From contig NZ_JAPEPX010000009.1 of assembly GCF_026339935.1 (NCBI RefSeq), positions 1-28,715 of the forward strand: 28,715 nt of DNA. The letters are read 5' to 3'. The position numbers and the translations under genes were made by a program. How positions within the stretch are numbered: the first letter of the stretch is position 1; the number at the start of each line of letters is the position of its first letter. Origin of the DNA: Streptomyces sp. NBC_01551 (lineage in GTDB: Bacteria > Actinomycetota > Actinomycetes > Streptomycetales > Streptomycetaceae). A model generated the notes under the pieces. That model did not search any database. It saw nothing but the letters and a program-made list of their open reading frames with translations, and was not told the origin of the DNA. Below are positions 1 to 20,300 of the stretch, piece by piece.

Positions 1-8272
<8,272 letters not shown>

Positions 8273-11200
8273 GGAGTCGGCGCCGTCCGCGGTGAGGCGG
8301 ACGCGCAGCGCGGACGCCCCGACGGCGTGCAGGGACACCCCGCGCCAGGAGAACGGCAGTCCGGCCTGCCGGTCGCCGTCGGAGGAGACGAACGTGGCGT
8401 GCAGGGCGGCGTCGAGGAGCGCCGGGTGCAGGCCGAAGCGGGTGGCCTCGGTGTGCCGGTCGTCGGGCAGGGCCACCTCGGCGTAGACGTCGTCGCCGAG
8501 GGTCCAGGCGGCGCGCAGGCCCTGGAAGACGGGCCCGTAGGCGAAGCCGCCCTGGCCGAGGTGCTCGTACAGGCCGTCGACGGTGACGGCCTCGGCGCCG
8601 GGCGGGGGCCAGGCGGTGAGGTCGAAGGCGGGGCGCGGCGCGCCGGTGGCGAGGACGCCCGCGGCGTGCCGGGTCCAGGGCTCGTCGTCGGCGGCGTCGG
8701 GGTCGCCGGAGTACAGGTCGAGGGTCCGTCGGCCGTCCTGGTCGGGTGCGCTGACCACGATCTGGAGGCGTACCGCGGCGTGCGGGGCGAGGACCAGCGG
8801 GGCTTCGAGGGTGAGTTCCTCGAGGACGTCGCAGCCGGCCTGGTCGCCTGCGCGGACGGCGAGTTCGACGAAGGCGGTGCCGGGCAGCAGGACCGTACCC
8901 ATGACGGCGTGGTCGGCGAGCCAGGGGTGGGTGTCGAGGGAGAGGCGGCCGGTGAACAGGAAGCCCTCGCCGTCGGCGAGCGGGACGGCGGCGCCGAGCA
9001 GCGGGTGGTGGGCGGCGCCCAGGCCCGCCGATTCGACGTCCCCGATGAATCCGGCGGGGGCTTCGAGCCAGAACCGGCGGCGCTGGAAGGCGTACGTGGG
9101 CAGGTCGACGCGGCGGGCGCCGGTCGCGGCGAAGTACGCGGGCCAGTCGAGGGGGACGGCGCGGGTGTGGACGGCGGCCATCGCGGCGGTGAGCGCCTCG
9201 GCCTCGCCGCGGTCGCGGCGCAGGGCGGGGACGAACACGGCGTCGGTGGCGTCGTCGGTGTCGGTGAGGCAGTCGCGTCCGAGGCCGGACAGGACGCCCT
9301 GCGGGCCGAGTTCGAGGTACGTGGTGACGTGCTCGGCGTCCAGGGTGCGGATGCCGTCGAGGAAGCGGACGGCCTCGCGGACGTGGGAGACCCAGTGCTC
9401 GGGGGTGCGCAGTTCGTCGCCCGCCACGGCTCCGGTGAGGTGGGTGACGACGGGGATGACGGGCGCGTGGTAGGTGAGGGAGGCGGCGACGTCGCGGAAG
9501 GCGTCGAGCATGCCGTCCATCAGCGGGGAGTGGAAGGCGTGGCTGACGGTGAGCCGCTTGGTCCGGCGGCCGCGCCGCTCGAACTCGGCGGCGATCTCCA
9601 GCGCGAGGGTCTCCTCGCCTGAGACGACGACGGCGGAGGCGGAGTTGACGGCGGCGATGCCGATCCGGTCCTCGTGGCCGGCGAGCAGCGGCCGGACCTC
9701 GTCCTCGGTGGCGGTCAGCGCGATCATGGCGCCGCCCTGGGGCAGTGCTTCCATGAGGCGGCCGCGGGCGGCGACGAGGGCGGCCGCGTCGGGCAGCGAG
9801 AGGACGCCCGCGACGTGCGCGGCGGTGATCTCGCCTATGGAGTGGCCGGCGACGAAGTCGGGGTGCACGCCCCAGGACGCGACGAGGCGGTAGAGCGCGG
9901 TCTCCAGCGCGAACAGGGCGGGCTGGGTGTGGCCGGTCCGGTTCAGGAGGTCGCCGTCCTCGGCGAACAGGATGTCCTTGAGGGGCTGTTCGAGGTGCGG
10001 GTCCAGGGCGGCGCACACCTCGTCGAGGGCGGCGGCGAAGGCGGGGTGGGCGGCGTACAGTTCGCGGCCCATGCCGGGGCGCTGGCTGCCCTGTCCGGTG
10101 AAGAGGACGGCGAGCCGGCCGTCGGCGGCGTCGTGCCGCACGAGCCGGGCGCTGTCGCGGCCCTCGGCGAGGGCGGCGAGTCCGGTGAGGAGTCCGTCAC
10201 GGTCGCCGGCGACGACGACGGCCCTGCGGTCCAGGGCGGTACGGGTGGTGGCCAGGGAGAACGCCACGTCGGCCGGGTCCGCCTCGGGGTGCAGCGCGAG
10301 GTGGTCGGCGAGCCGGGCGGCCTGGGCGCGCAGCGCGTCGGGGGTCCGGCCGGAGAGGAGGAACGGCAGCGGGGCGGCGGACTCGGCGGCCGCGCCGGCC
10401 GGGTCGCCGTCGCGGTCCGTGTCCTGCTGGGCGGGCGGCTGTTCGATGATGACGTGCGCGTTGGTGCCGCTGACGCCGAAGGAGGAGATGCCCGCGCGGC
10501 GGGGGCGGCCCGTCTCGGGCCAGGCGGCGGCTTCCGTCAGCAGTTCGACGGCGCCGGCGCTCCAGTCGATGTGCGGGGACGGCTCGCCGATGTGCAGCGA
10601 CGCGGGCAGGACGCCGTGGCGCATCGCCTGCACCATCTTGATGATGCCCGCGGCGCCGGCGGCGGCCTGGGTGTGGCCGATGTTGGACTTGATGGAGCCC
10701 AGCCGCAGCGGCCGGTCCTCGGGCCGGTTCTGGCCGTAGGTGGCGAGCAGGGCCTGGGCCTCGATGGGGTCGCCGAGGGTGGTGCCGGTGCCGTGGGCCT
10801 CGACGGCGTCGACGTCGGCGGTGGTCAGTCCGGCGTGCGCGAGGGCCTCGCGGATGACGCGCTGCTGGGAGGGCCCGTTGGGGGCGGTGAGGCCGTTGGA
10901 GGCGCCGTCCTGGTTCACGGCGGTGCCACGGACGACGGCCAGGACCGGGTGGCCGTTGCGGCGGGCGTCGGAGAGCCGCTCGACGAGGATCATGCCGGCG
11001 CCCTCGGCCCAGCCGGTGCCGTCGGCGTCGGCGGAGAAGGACTTGCAGCGGCCGTCGGTGGACAGGCCGCGCTGGCGGCTGAAGTCGATGAAGGTGTCCG
11101 GGGTGGACATGACGGTGACGCCGCCGGCGAGCGCCATGTCGCATTCTCCGCTGCGCAGGGCCTGCGCGGCCAAGTGCAGGGCGACGAGGGAGGAGGAGCA

Positions 11201-11769
11201 GGCCGTGTCGATGGTGACGGCGGGGCCTTCGAGGCCGAAGGTGTAGGAGATGCGGCCGGAGGCGACGCTTCCGGCGGTGCCGGTGCCGAGGTAGCCCTCC
11301 AGGCCCTCGGGGACGGCCGGGAGCCGGGTCAGGTAGTCGTGGTACATGACGCCGGCGAAGACGCCGGTGCGGCTGCCGCGGACGGAGGCGGGGTCGATCC
11401 CGGCGCGTTCGAAGGCCTCCCAGGAGGTCTCCAGCAGGAGCCGCTGGTGCGGGTCCATGGCGAGGGCCTCGCGCGGGTTGATGCCGAAGACGTCCGGGTC
11501 GAAGTCGGCGGCGTCGTGCAGGAAGCCGCCCTCGCGGGTGTACGAGGTGCCGGCCCGGCCGGGGTCGGAGTCGTAGAGCGCGTCGAGGTTCCAGCCGCGG
11601 TCGGTGGGGAACGGGGAGATCGCGTCGGCGGAGCCGGCGACGAGCTGCCACAGCTCCTCGGGGGTGTTGACACCGCCGGGGTAGCGGCAGCTCATGGCGA
11701 CGATGGCGATGGGCTCGTCGGCGACGGCCCGGGTGGTGGCGGTGGTGGCGGCCGGGGCCTGGGCCGCCT

Positions 11770-14700
11770 GGTCACCGAGGAGTTCGGTGCGCAGGAACGC
11801 GGCGAGCGCGTTCGGGGTGGGGTAGTCGAAGACGAGAGTGGCGGGCAGCCGGACGCCGGTGGCCGAGCCGAGGCGGTTGCGCAGCTCGACGGCCGTGAGC
11901 GAGTCGAAGCCGAGTTCCTTGAAGGCCCGGCCGGGGTCGACTGCGTCGGGGCCGGGGAAGCCGAGGACGGCGGCGACCTGGACGCGGACGGTGGCCAGCA
12001 GCAGCCGGTCGCGCTCGGCGGCGGTCAGCGGCAGCAGCCGCTCGGTGAGGCCGTCGGCGGGCGCGGCGCCCTGGGCGGCGGCGGCCCGGCGCGCGGCGGG
12101 CCGGACCAGGCCGCGCAGCAGCGGGGGCACCATGCTCGCGTCGGCCTGGCGCAGGGCGGCCAGGTCGAGGTGCATCGGGACGGCGGTGGCCTCGCCGGTG
12201 GCGCGGGCGGTGTCCATGAGGGCGAGGCCCTCGGCGGAGGACAGCGCGGCGACTCCGGCGCGGGAGATCCGCTCCAGGTCGGTGTCGGCGAGGTCGCCGG
12301 TCATGCCGCTGCGTTCGGCCCACAGGCCCCAGGCGAGCGCGGTGGCGGGCAGGCCTTCGGCGCGGCGGCGGTGGGCGAGGGCGTCGAGGAAGGTGTTGGC
12401 GGCGGCGTAGTTGGCCTGTCCGGCGGCGCCGAGGGTGCCGGCGGCGGCGGAGAACAGGACGAACGCGGCGAGGTCGGCGTCGCGGGTCAGTTCGTGCAGG
12501 TGGACGGCCGCGTCGACCTTGGCGGGCAGGACGTGGTCGAGCCGCTCGGGGGTGAGCGCCTCGAGGATGCCGTCGTCGAGGACGCCGGCGGTGTGGACGA
12601 CGGCGGTCAGCGGGTGTTCGGCCGGTACGGAGGCCAGCAGCGCGGCGAGGGCCTCGCGGTCGGCGACGTCGCAGGCGGCGAGGGTGGCCTCGGCGCCCAG
12701 GGCGCGGAGTTCTTCGAGGAGTTCGCCGGCTCCGGCGGCGGCCTCGCCGCGGCGGCTGGTCAGCAGCAGGCGGCGGACGCCGTGTTCGGTGACCAGGTGG
12801 CGGGCGACGAGCCCGCCGAGGGTGCCGGTGGCGCCGGTGACCAGGGCGGTGCCGTCCGCGTCGAGCGGGCGGGCCTCCTGCCCCTCGGGGGCGGGCAGGG
12901 CGGGGACGCGGCCGAGCCGGGGGACGACGGCGCGGCCCTCGCGCAGGGCGAGCTGCGGCTCGGCGGTGGCGAGCGCTGCGGGCAGGGCGCGCAGGGACTC
13001 CTCGCGGTCGTCCAGGTCGAGCAGGACGAACCGGTCGGGGTGCTCGGACTGGGCCGAGCGCAGCAGGCCCCACAGCGGGGCGTGCGCCAGGTCGGCCACG
13101 TCGCAGGCGCCGGCGGTGGCGACGGCGCCGTGGGTGACGAACACCAGCCGGGAGCCGTCGAAGCGGGCGTCGGCGAGCCAGGCCCGGGCGAGGTCCAGGG
13201 CGTGGTGCAGCGCGTCGCGGACGGCGGCGGACAGCGCGGCGTCGACGGTGGTCCGCGCGGGCGCGTCCACGGCGGGGACGGGGACGACGACGGCCTGCGG
13301 TACGGGGCCGCCGGCCTCGATGGCCGCGGCGAGGGCGGCGAGGTCGCCGTGCGCGGCGGCGGTGGGCAGCACGGCGGTGAAGCGGGGGCCGGCCCCGGCC
13401 GCGCCGAGCAGGGCCCACTGGCCGGGGGCGACGGTGGTGGCGGCCGGCAGGGCCAGCGGGCTCCACTCGACGCGGAACAGCGAGTCGTGGAAGGCGGTGC
13501 GGGCCGCCCGTACCTGGTCGGGGGTGACGGGGCGCAGCAGCAGCGCGTCGACGGAGGCGACGGGCGCGCCGGACTCGTCGGCGAGGTCCACGGAGACGGT
13601 GTCCTGGCCGGCGGGCGCGAGGCGGACGCGCAGGGCGCGGGCGCCGACGGCGCGGAGGCTGACGCCGCTCCAGGAGAACGGCAGCCTGCCGTGCTCGGTG
13701 TCCTCCAGCAGGGAGCCCATGCCGACGGCGTGCAGGGCGGCGTCCAGCAGGGCGGGGTGCAGGCCGAAAAGGGCGGCCTCGGCGTGCGCCTGCTCGGGCA
13801 GGCGGACCTCGGCGAAGACCTCGTCGGCGCGCTGCCAGGCGGCGGTCAGGCCCTGGAAGACGGGTCCGTAGGCGAAGCCGGAGGCGGTGAGGTGCTCGTA
13901 GAGGCCCTCGACGGGGACGGCGGTGGCGTCCTGCGGCGGCCAGGTCGTGAGGTCGGCGCCGGCGCGCGGCGCGGGGCGGGCGCCGGCGGGGGTGAGGAAG
14001 CCGGTGGCGTGCCGGGTCCAGGCGCCTTCGCCCCAGGTGTCGTCGGCGGCGTCCTCGGGCCGGGAGTGCAGGGTCAGCGAGCGCCGTCCGTCGGTGTCGG
14101 GGGCGCCGACGGCGAGCTGGATCTGGACGCCGCCGTGCGGGGGCAGGGCGAGGGGGGCCTGGAGGGTGAGCTCGTCGAGGAGTTCGCAGCCGGTGTGCTC
14201 GCCGGCCTGGAGGGCGAGTTCCACGAAGGCGGTGCCGGGCAGCAGCACGGTGTCCATGACCGTGTGGTCGGCGAGCCAGGGGTGGGTGGCCAGGGAGAGC
14301 CGGCCGGTGAAGAGGTAGCCGTCGCCGTCGGCCAGGGCGATGGCGGCGCCGAGGAGCGGGTGGTCGGCGGAGCCGATGCCGGCGGCGGTGACGTCGCCGG
14401 TCCAGGCGGTGGGCTGTTCGGGCCAGTAGTGGCCCCGCTGGAAGGCGTACGTGGGCAGGTCGACGCGGGTGGCACCGCGCCCGGCGAAGACGGCGGACCA
14501 GTCGGCCCGGACGCCGTGCGCGTGGGCCTGGGCGACGGCGGCGGCGAACGCGGCCGGTTCGGGGCGGTCGGCGCGCAGGGCGGGGACGAAGACGGCGTCG
14601 TCCCGGTCGTTCTCGCCGGTGAGGCAGTCCTGTGCGAGGGCGGTGAGGACTCCGCCGGGGCCGACCTCGACGAAGGTGGTGACGCCGAGCGCGGCCAGGC

Positions 14701-17128
14701 CGCGTACCCCGTCGTGGAAGCGGACGGCCTCGCGGACGTGGCGGACCCAGTAGTCGGCGGTGCAGATCTCCTCGGCGGTGACGGAGGCGCCGGTGAGGTT
14801 CGAGACGATCGGGATGACGGGCGGCGCGTAGGAGACGGCTTCGGCGGCTTCCCGGAACGCGTCGAGCATGCCGTCCATGAGCGGCGAGTGGAAGGCGTGG
14901 CTGACGGTGAGCCGCTTGGTGCGCCGGCCGCGGGCGCGCAGGGCCTCGGCGATCTCCTCGGCGGCGTCCTCGTGGCCGGAGACGACCACGGAGCGGGGGC
15001 CGTTGACGGCGGCGATGGACACCCGGTCGGTGAGGAGCGGGGTGACCTCGTCCTCGGTGGCCTCGACGGCGATCATCGAGCCGCCGGCGGGCAGGGCCTG
15101 CATGAGGCGGCCGCGGGCGGCCACGAGGGCGGCCGCGTCGGGGAGGGTGAGGACGCCGGAGACGTGGGCGGCGGCGAGTTCGCCGATGGAGTGCCCGATG
15201 AGGAAGTCGGCGGTGACGCCCCACTGTTCGAGCTGGCGGTAGAGGGCGACCTCGACGGCGAACAGGGCGGCCTGGGTGTAGGCGGTCGCGTCGAGCAGCG
15301 CCGCCTCGGGGGTGTCTTCGGCGGCGAACAGCACCTCGTACAGGGGGCGTTCGAGGTGCCGGTCGAGTTCGTCGCGGACCGCGTCGAGGGCGCGGGCGAA
15401 GCCGGGGTGGGTGGCGTACAGCTCGCGGCCCATGCCGGCGCGCTGGCTGCCCTGGCCGGTGAAGAGGAAGGCGGTGTTGCCGTCGCCGGCGGCGCCGAGG
15501 ACGGCGGTCGCGGGCTGCTCGCCGGCGGCGAGCGCGTCGAGGTCGGCCAGCAGCTGCTCGCGGTCGGCGGCGAAGAGGACGGCCCGGCGGTCGAGGGCGG
15601 AGCGGCTGGTGGCGAGGGAGAAGCCGAGGTCGGTCAGGGCGGCGGGGTCCGCCGCGAGTGCGGGGTGGGCCCGCAGGTGGGCGGCGAGGCGGGCGGCCTG
15701 GGCGCGCAGGGCGTCGTCGCCCTGGCCGGAGACCAGCAGCGGCACGGGCCCGGTGGCACCTTCCGCGTCCACCGCGGCGTCAGCGCTGTCGGTGGCGCCC
15801 GTGCCGTCGGTCTTCGCGTCCGCGCCGGGTGCGTCGGCGGGCGGGGCCTGCTCGATGACGGTGTGGGCGTTGGTGCCGCTGACGCCGAAGGAGGAGATGC
15901 CGGCGCGGCGCGGCTGGCCGGTCTCGGGCCACGGCACGGCCCGGGTGAGCAGTTCGACGTCGCCGGTACTCCAGTCGACGGCGCTGGACGGCTGGTCGAT
16001 GTGGAGCGACTCGGGCAGGACGCCGTGCCGTATCGCCTCGACCATCTTGATGATGCCCGCGACACCGGCAGCGGCCTGGGTGTGCCCGATGTTGGACTTG
16101 ATGGAGCCCAGCCACAGCGGTCGGCCCTCGGGCCGGTTCTGGCCGTAGGTGGCCAGGATGGCCTGGGCCTCGATGGGGTCGCCGAGGGTGGTGCCGGTGC
16201 CGTGCGCCTCGATGACGTCGACCTGCGCCGGGGTGAGCCCGGCGTTGGTGAGCGCCTGGCGGATGACGCGCTGCTGCGACGGCCCGTTGGGGGCCGTCAG
16301 GCCGTTGCTCGCGCCGTCCTGGTTGATCGCGGAGCCGCGGACCACGGCGAGTACGGGGTGGCCGAGGCGGCGGGCGTCGGAGAGCTTCTCGACGAGGAGC
16401 ATTCCGACGCCCTCGCCCCAGCCGGTGCCGTCGGCGCCGTCGGCGAACGGCTTGCACCGGCCGTCGGGGGCGAGCCCGCGCTGCCGGCTGAACTGCACGA
16501 AGGCGCGCGGGCTGGACATGACCGTGACACCGCCCGCGAGCGCCAGCGAGCACTCGCCGCCCCGCAGCGCCTGCACCGCGAGGTGGAGGGCGACGAGCGA
16601 GGACGAGCAGGCGGTGTCGATGGTGACGGCGGGGCCTTCGAGGCCGAAGGTGTAGGAGAGGCGGCCGGAGACGACGCTGGCCGCGTTCCCGGTGAGGAGG
16701 TACTGCTCGACGCCCTGGGGGACGCCGTCGCGGAGCAGGTCGGGGTAGTCCTGGCCGTTGGTGCCGATGAACACGCCGGCCTTGCTGCCGCGCAGCGTCG
16801 CCGGGTCGATGCCGGCGCGCTCGAAGGTCTCCCAGGACGTTTCGAGCAGCAGTCGCTGCTGCGGGTCCATGCCGAGGGTCTCGCGCGGGCTGATCCCGAA
16901 GAACGCGGCGTCGAACTCGCCGACCCCGTCGAGGAATCCACCCTCGCGGGTGTACGAGGTGCCCCGCTGGTCGGGGTCCGCGTCGTACAGGGACTCGATG
17001 TCCCAGCCGCGGTCGGTGGGGAAGTCGGTGATGGCGTCCCGGCCTCCCGCGACGAGGCCCCACAGGTCCTCCGGCGACTGGATGCCGCCGGGGAACCTGC
17101 AGGCCATGCCGACGATGGCGATCGGCTC
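11770..17128 (-). other. Gene C module 1: KS-AT(malonyl)-DH-KR-ACP
   Basis: KS has [15 protein letters not shown] and NIGHTQ. AT lies about 15480-14550. DH has catalytic His in [12 protein letters not shown] and Asp in [11 protein letters not shown]; the family motif HxxxGxxxxP has Asp in place of Gly here. KR has TGATGTLGG and HTAGVLDDG (B-type), but [10 protein letters not shown] puts Ala at the usual Ser position. If both work, the product is an alpha,beta-alkene, and a B-type KR favours E geometry. ACP has [15 protein letters not shown]. Confidence 0.86.
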
Positions 17129-17239
17129 CGGCTCCTGGGCCTCGACCTCGCGCAGGCGCTGCCGTGTCTGGTGCAGATCGGCCGTCACCCGCTTCAAGTA
17201 GCCGATGATCTTGTCCTGATCCGCTACCTGATCCGCCAT

Positions 17240-17302
17240 TGGAACCTCACCCATGTTCGTCACAAACCCTTGCGCTGCTACTGCCTGCTGTCCGCTGTGC
17301 TG
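17240..17302 (-). other. Short gene B - gene C gap
   Basis: The 63-bp gap contains no hairpin of note, no T tract and no recognisable promoter. It contains only the gene C ribosome-binding site, which supports co-transcription of B and C. Confidence 0.7.
17245..17251 (-). promoter_or_regulatory. Ribosome-binding site deciding the gene C start
   Basis: GGTGAGG on the coding strand ends 5 nt before the ATG at 17239. In-frame alternatives are a GTG at 17263 and an ATG at 17254, but the latter overlaps the upstream side of this site. The 17239 start gives [20 protein letters not shown], a standard docking helix. Confidence 0.7.
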
Positions 17303-20300
17303 CTAGATACCGAGCTCGTTCTCGATGAAGTCGAAGAGCTCGTCGGTCGTGGCTTCCTGGAGCTTCTCGGCCACGGCCCCGCCGCTCGAAGGGGCTTGCG
17401 GTTCACCCCATTTCGCGAGGAGGGCCTGCAGGCGCGAGGCGATGTCGGCCCGCGTCTCCCCGTCCGGATCGAGGACGGACAGCGCCGATTCGAGCTTTTC
17501 GAGTTCCGCGATGCCGGGGGCGGCCGCGGTGCTGCCGTCCTGGACGATCTCGGCGCGCAGGAACTCGGCCAGGACCGCGGGGGTCGGGTGGTCGAAGACC
17601 AGCGTCGCCGGGAGCTTCAGCCCGGTGGCCGCGTTCAGGCGGTTGCGGAGCTCCAGCGCGATCAGGGAGTCGAAGCCGAGCTCCTTGAACGCGCGGCCCG
17701 CGCCGACCTCGTCGGTGGTGGGGTGCCCGAGCGCGGTCGCCGCGTGGGAGCGGACCAGTTCCAGTACGGCCAGGGCCTGTTCGGCCTGCGCCATCACCGA
17801 CAGCCGTCGGCGCAGCGCCTCGGCCGGGGAACCCCCCGGCCGGGCCGCCCGCTTCACCGGCGGCCGACGCGGCCTGCGCGAGCCGCCGCACCTCGGGCAG
17901 GTCCGCGAGGAACGGGCTGGGCCGCACCGCGGTGTAGCCCGGCGTGAACCGCTCCCACTGGATGTCGGCGACGGCGACGGCCGGCTCGGCGTGGTCGAGG
18001 GCCTGCTGGAGCGCCCGGATCGCGGCGCGCGGCGCCATGGCGGGCACGCCGCCGCGGTCGAGCCGCTCTCCGATGGCGCCGCCCGCGGCCAGTCCGCTGT
18101 CACCCCACCGGCCCCAGGCCACCGAGGTGGCGGGCAGGCCGTCGGCGTGCCGCTGCTCGGCGAGGGCGTCCAGGTAGGAGTTGGCGGCCGCGTAGTTGCC
18201 CTGTCCGGCGTCGCCGAGGGTGCCGGCGACTCCGGAGAAGAGCACGAACGCGGACAGACCGAGGTCGCGGGTCAGCTCGTGGAGGGTGAGCGCCGCGTCC
18301 GCCTTGGGGGCGAGCACGGTCGCGAACCGCTCGGGGGTCAGCCCGTCGATGACGCCGTCGTCGAGGACGCCGGCGGTGTGTACGACGGCGGTCAGCGGCC
18401 GGTCGGCGGGGACGGAGGCCAGGAGGGCGGCGAGGGCGTCGCGGTCGCTGACGTCACAGGCGGCGAGCGTGACCTCGGCGCCCAGCGCGGCCAGTTCCTC
18501 GCGCAGCCCGTCCGCGCCGGGCGCCTCGGCCCCGCGACGGCTGGTCAGGATCAGGTGCTCGGCGCCGTTCTCCGCCAGCCAGCGGGCCACGTGCGCACCC
18601 AGGGCGCCCGTACCACCGGTGACCAGCGTCGTCCCGGCCGGACGCCACTCGGGCGCGGTCGGCGCGTCGGCGAGCGGGGCGTGGACCAGACGCCGGCCGA
18701 ACAGCCCGGAGGCGCGGAGCGCCACCTGGTCCTCGGAGCCGTCACCGGCCAGGACTCCCACGAGCCGTTCGAGCGTGCGGTCGTCGGCCTGCGCGGGCAG
18801 GTCGAGCAGACCGCCCCAGCGGTCGGGGAACTCCAGCGCGGCGGTGCGGCCGAAGCCCCACAGCAGGGCCTGCGCCGGATCCTGGAGCCGCTCGGAGCGG
18901 GAGACTGACACGGCGCCGCGGGTGACGCACCACAGGGGCGCGGCGACGTCGGCGTCCCCGAGGGCCTGGACGAGCACGGCGGTGCCGAGGAGCCCGGCGT
19001 GGGCGCGCAGCGCGGCCCCGTCGTCGCCGAGGGCGAGGAGGGAGAGCACCCCGGCGGGGGCGGGGGCCCCCTCCGTGGCGGCCTTCAGGACGGCGGTCAG
19101 CGCGTCCCGGCCGGCCGCGTCGGCGGCCACGGTGACGGTACGGACCTCCGCGCCCCGGTCGGTGAGCGTACGGAGAACAGCGGCGGCCGCGTCACCGGCC
19201 GCTCCGGAGACCGCCTCGGGCACGACGACCAGCCAGGTGCCGGAGAGCCGGGCGCTGGTGGCTTCGGTCAGGGCCTTCCAAGTGACCCGGTAGCGCCAGC
19301 CGTCGACGGTGGACTGCTCACGGCTCTGCCGCCGCCACGAGGACAGCGCGGGGAGCAGGGCGGTCAGGGGCTGGTCGCCCTCGATCCGCAGTTCGGCGGT
19401 GAGCGCGGCGAGGTCCTCGCGCTCGACGGCGTCCCAGAACCGGGCGTCGATCACGCTCTCGCCCGTCAGCTCACCCGCTTCGACCGCCGCGGCCTCCGGC
19501 CAGAACCGCTGCGACTGGAAAGCGTAGGTCGGCAGGTCCACGCGCCGGGCGCCGGTGCCGGCGAAGACCGCGTCCCAGTCGACCGTCACGCCGCGGACGT
19601 AGGCCTCGCCCAAGGAGAGCCAGAAACGCTCCAGACCACCCTCGTTGCGGCGCAGGGAACCCAGGATCGCGGCCTCGCGGCCCGCGTCCTCGACGGTCTC
19701 CTGCATCCCGACCGTCAGCACCGGGTGCGGACTCGACTCGATGAACACACCGAAGCCCTGCTCCAGGAGCGTGCGGGTCGCCTGCTCCAGCTCGACTGTC
19801 TGACGCAGGTTGCGGAACCAGTAACCGGCATCCAGCTCCGGCCCCTGCACCCACTCACCGGTGACCGTGGACAGGAACGGAACCTCCGCCGCCTGCGGAA
19901 CGATCGGGGCGAGGAGTTCGGCCAGCTCGTCCCGCAGCAGTTCGACCTGCGCGGAGTGCGAGGCGTAGTCCACCGCGATCCGCTTGGCACGAACCCCGTC
20001 CGCCTCACACGAGGCGAGGAGCTCCTCCAGGGCCTGGACCTCGCCGGAGACGACCACGGAAGACGGGCCGTTGACCGCGGCGACGGAAATCCGCTCCTCA
20101 CCCCACGGCGCGATCCGCTCACGTACCTCGGCAGCGGGCAGCGGCACGGACACCATGCCGCCCAAGCCGGCCAGCACCCGCCCGATCGCCTGACTCCGCA
20201 AAGCCACGACACGAGCCGCGTCCTCCAGGGACAAGATCCCGGCGACGCAGGCGGCCGCGATCTCACCCTGCGAATGCCCGATCACCGCACCCGGACGCAC

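Noticed and set aside
16600..16615. A loading-type ketosynthase (KSQ) in this window
   Set aside because: All five KS active sites visible in full have Cys (DTAC), so they are condensing extender modules.
17252..17263. Earlier gene C starts (GTG at 17263, ATG at 17254)
   Set aside because: The Shine-Dalgarno GGTGAGG lies after these codons and is well placed only for the ATG at 17239.
9674..17947. A plus-strand open frame of 2757 codons
   Set aside because: Same antisense shadow effect over gene C; it runs through the B-C gap into gene B and shows no domain or start signal.
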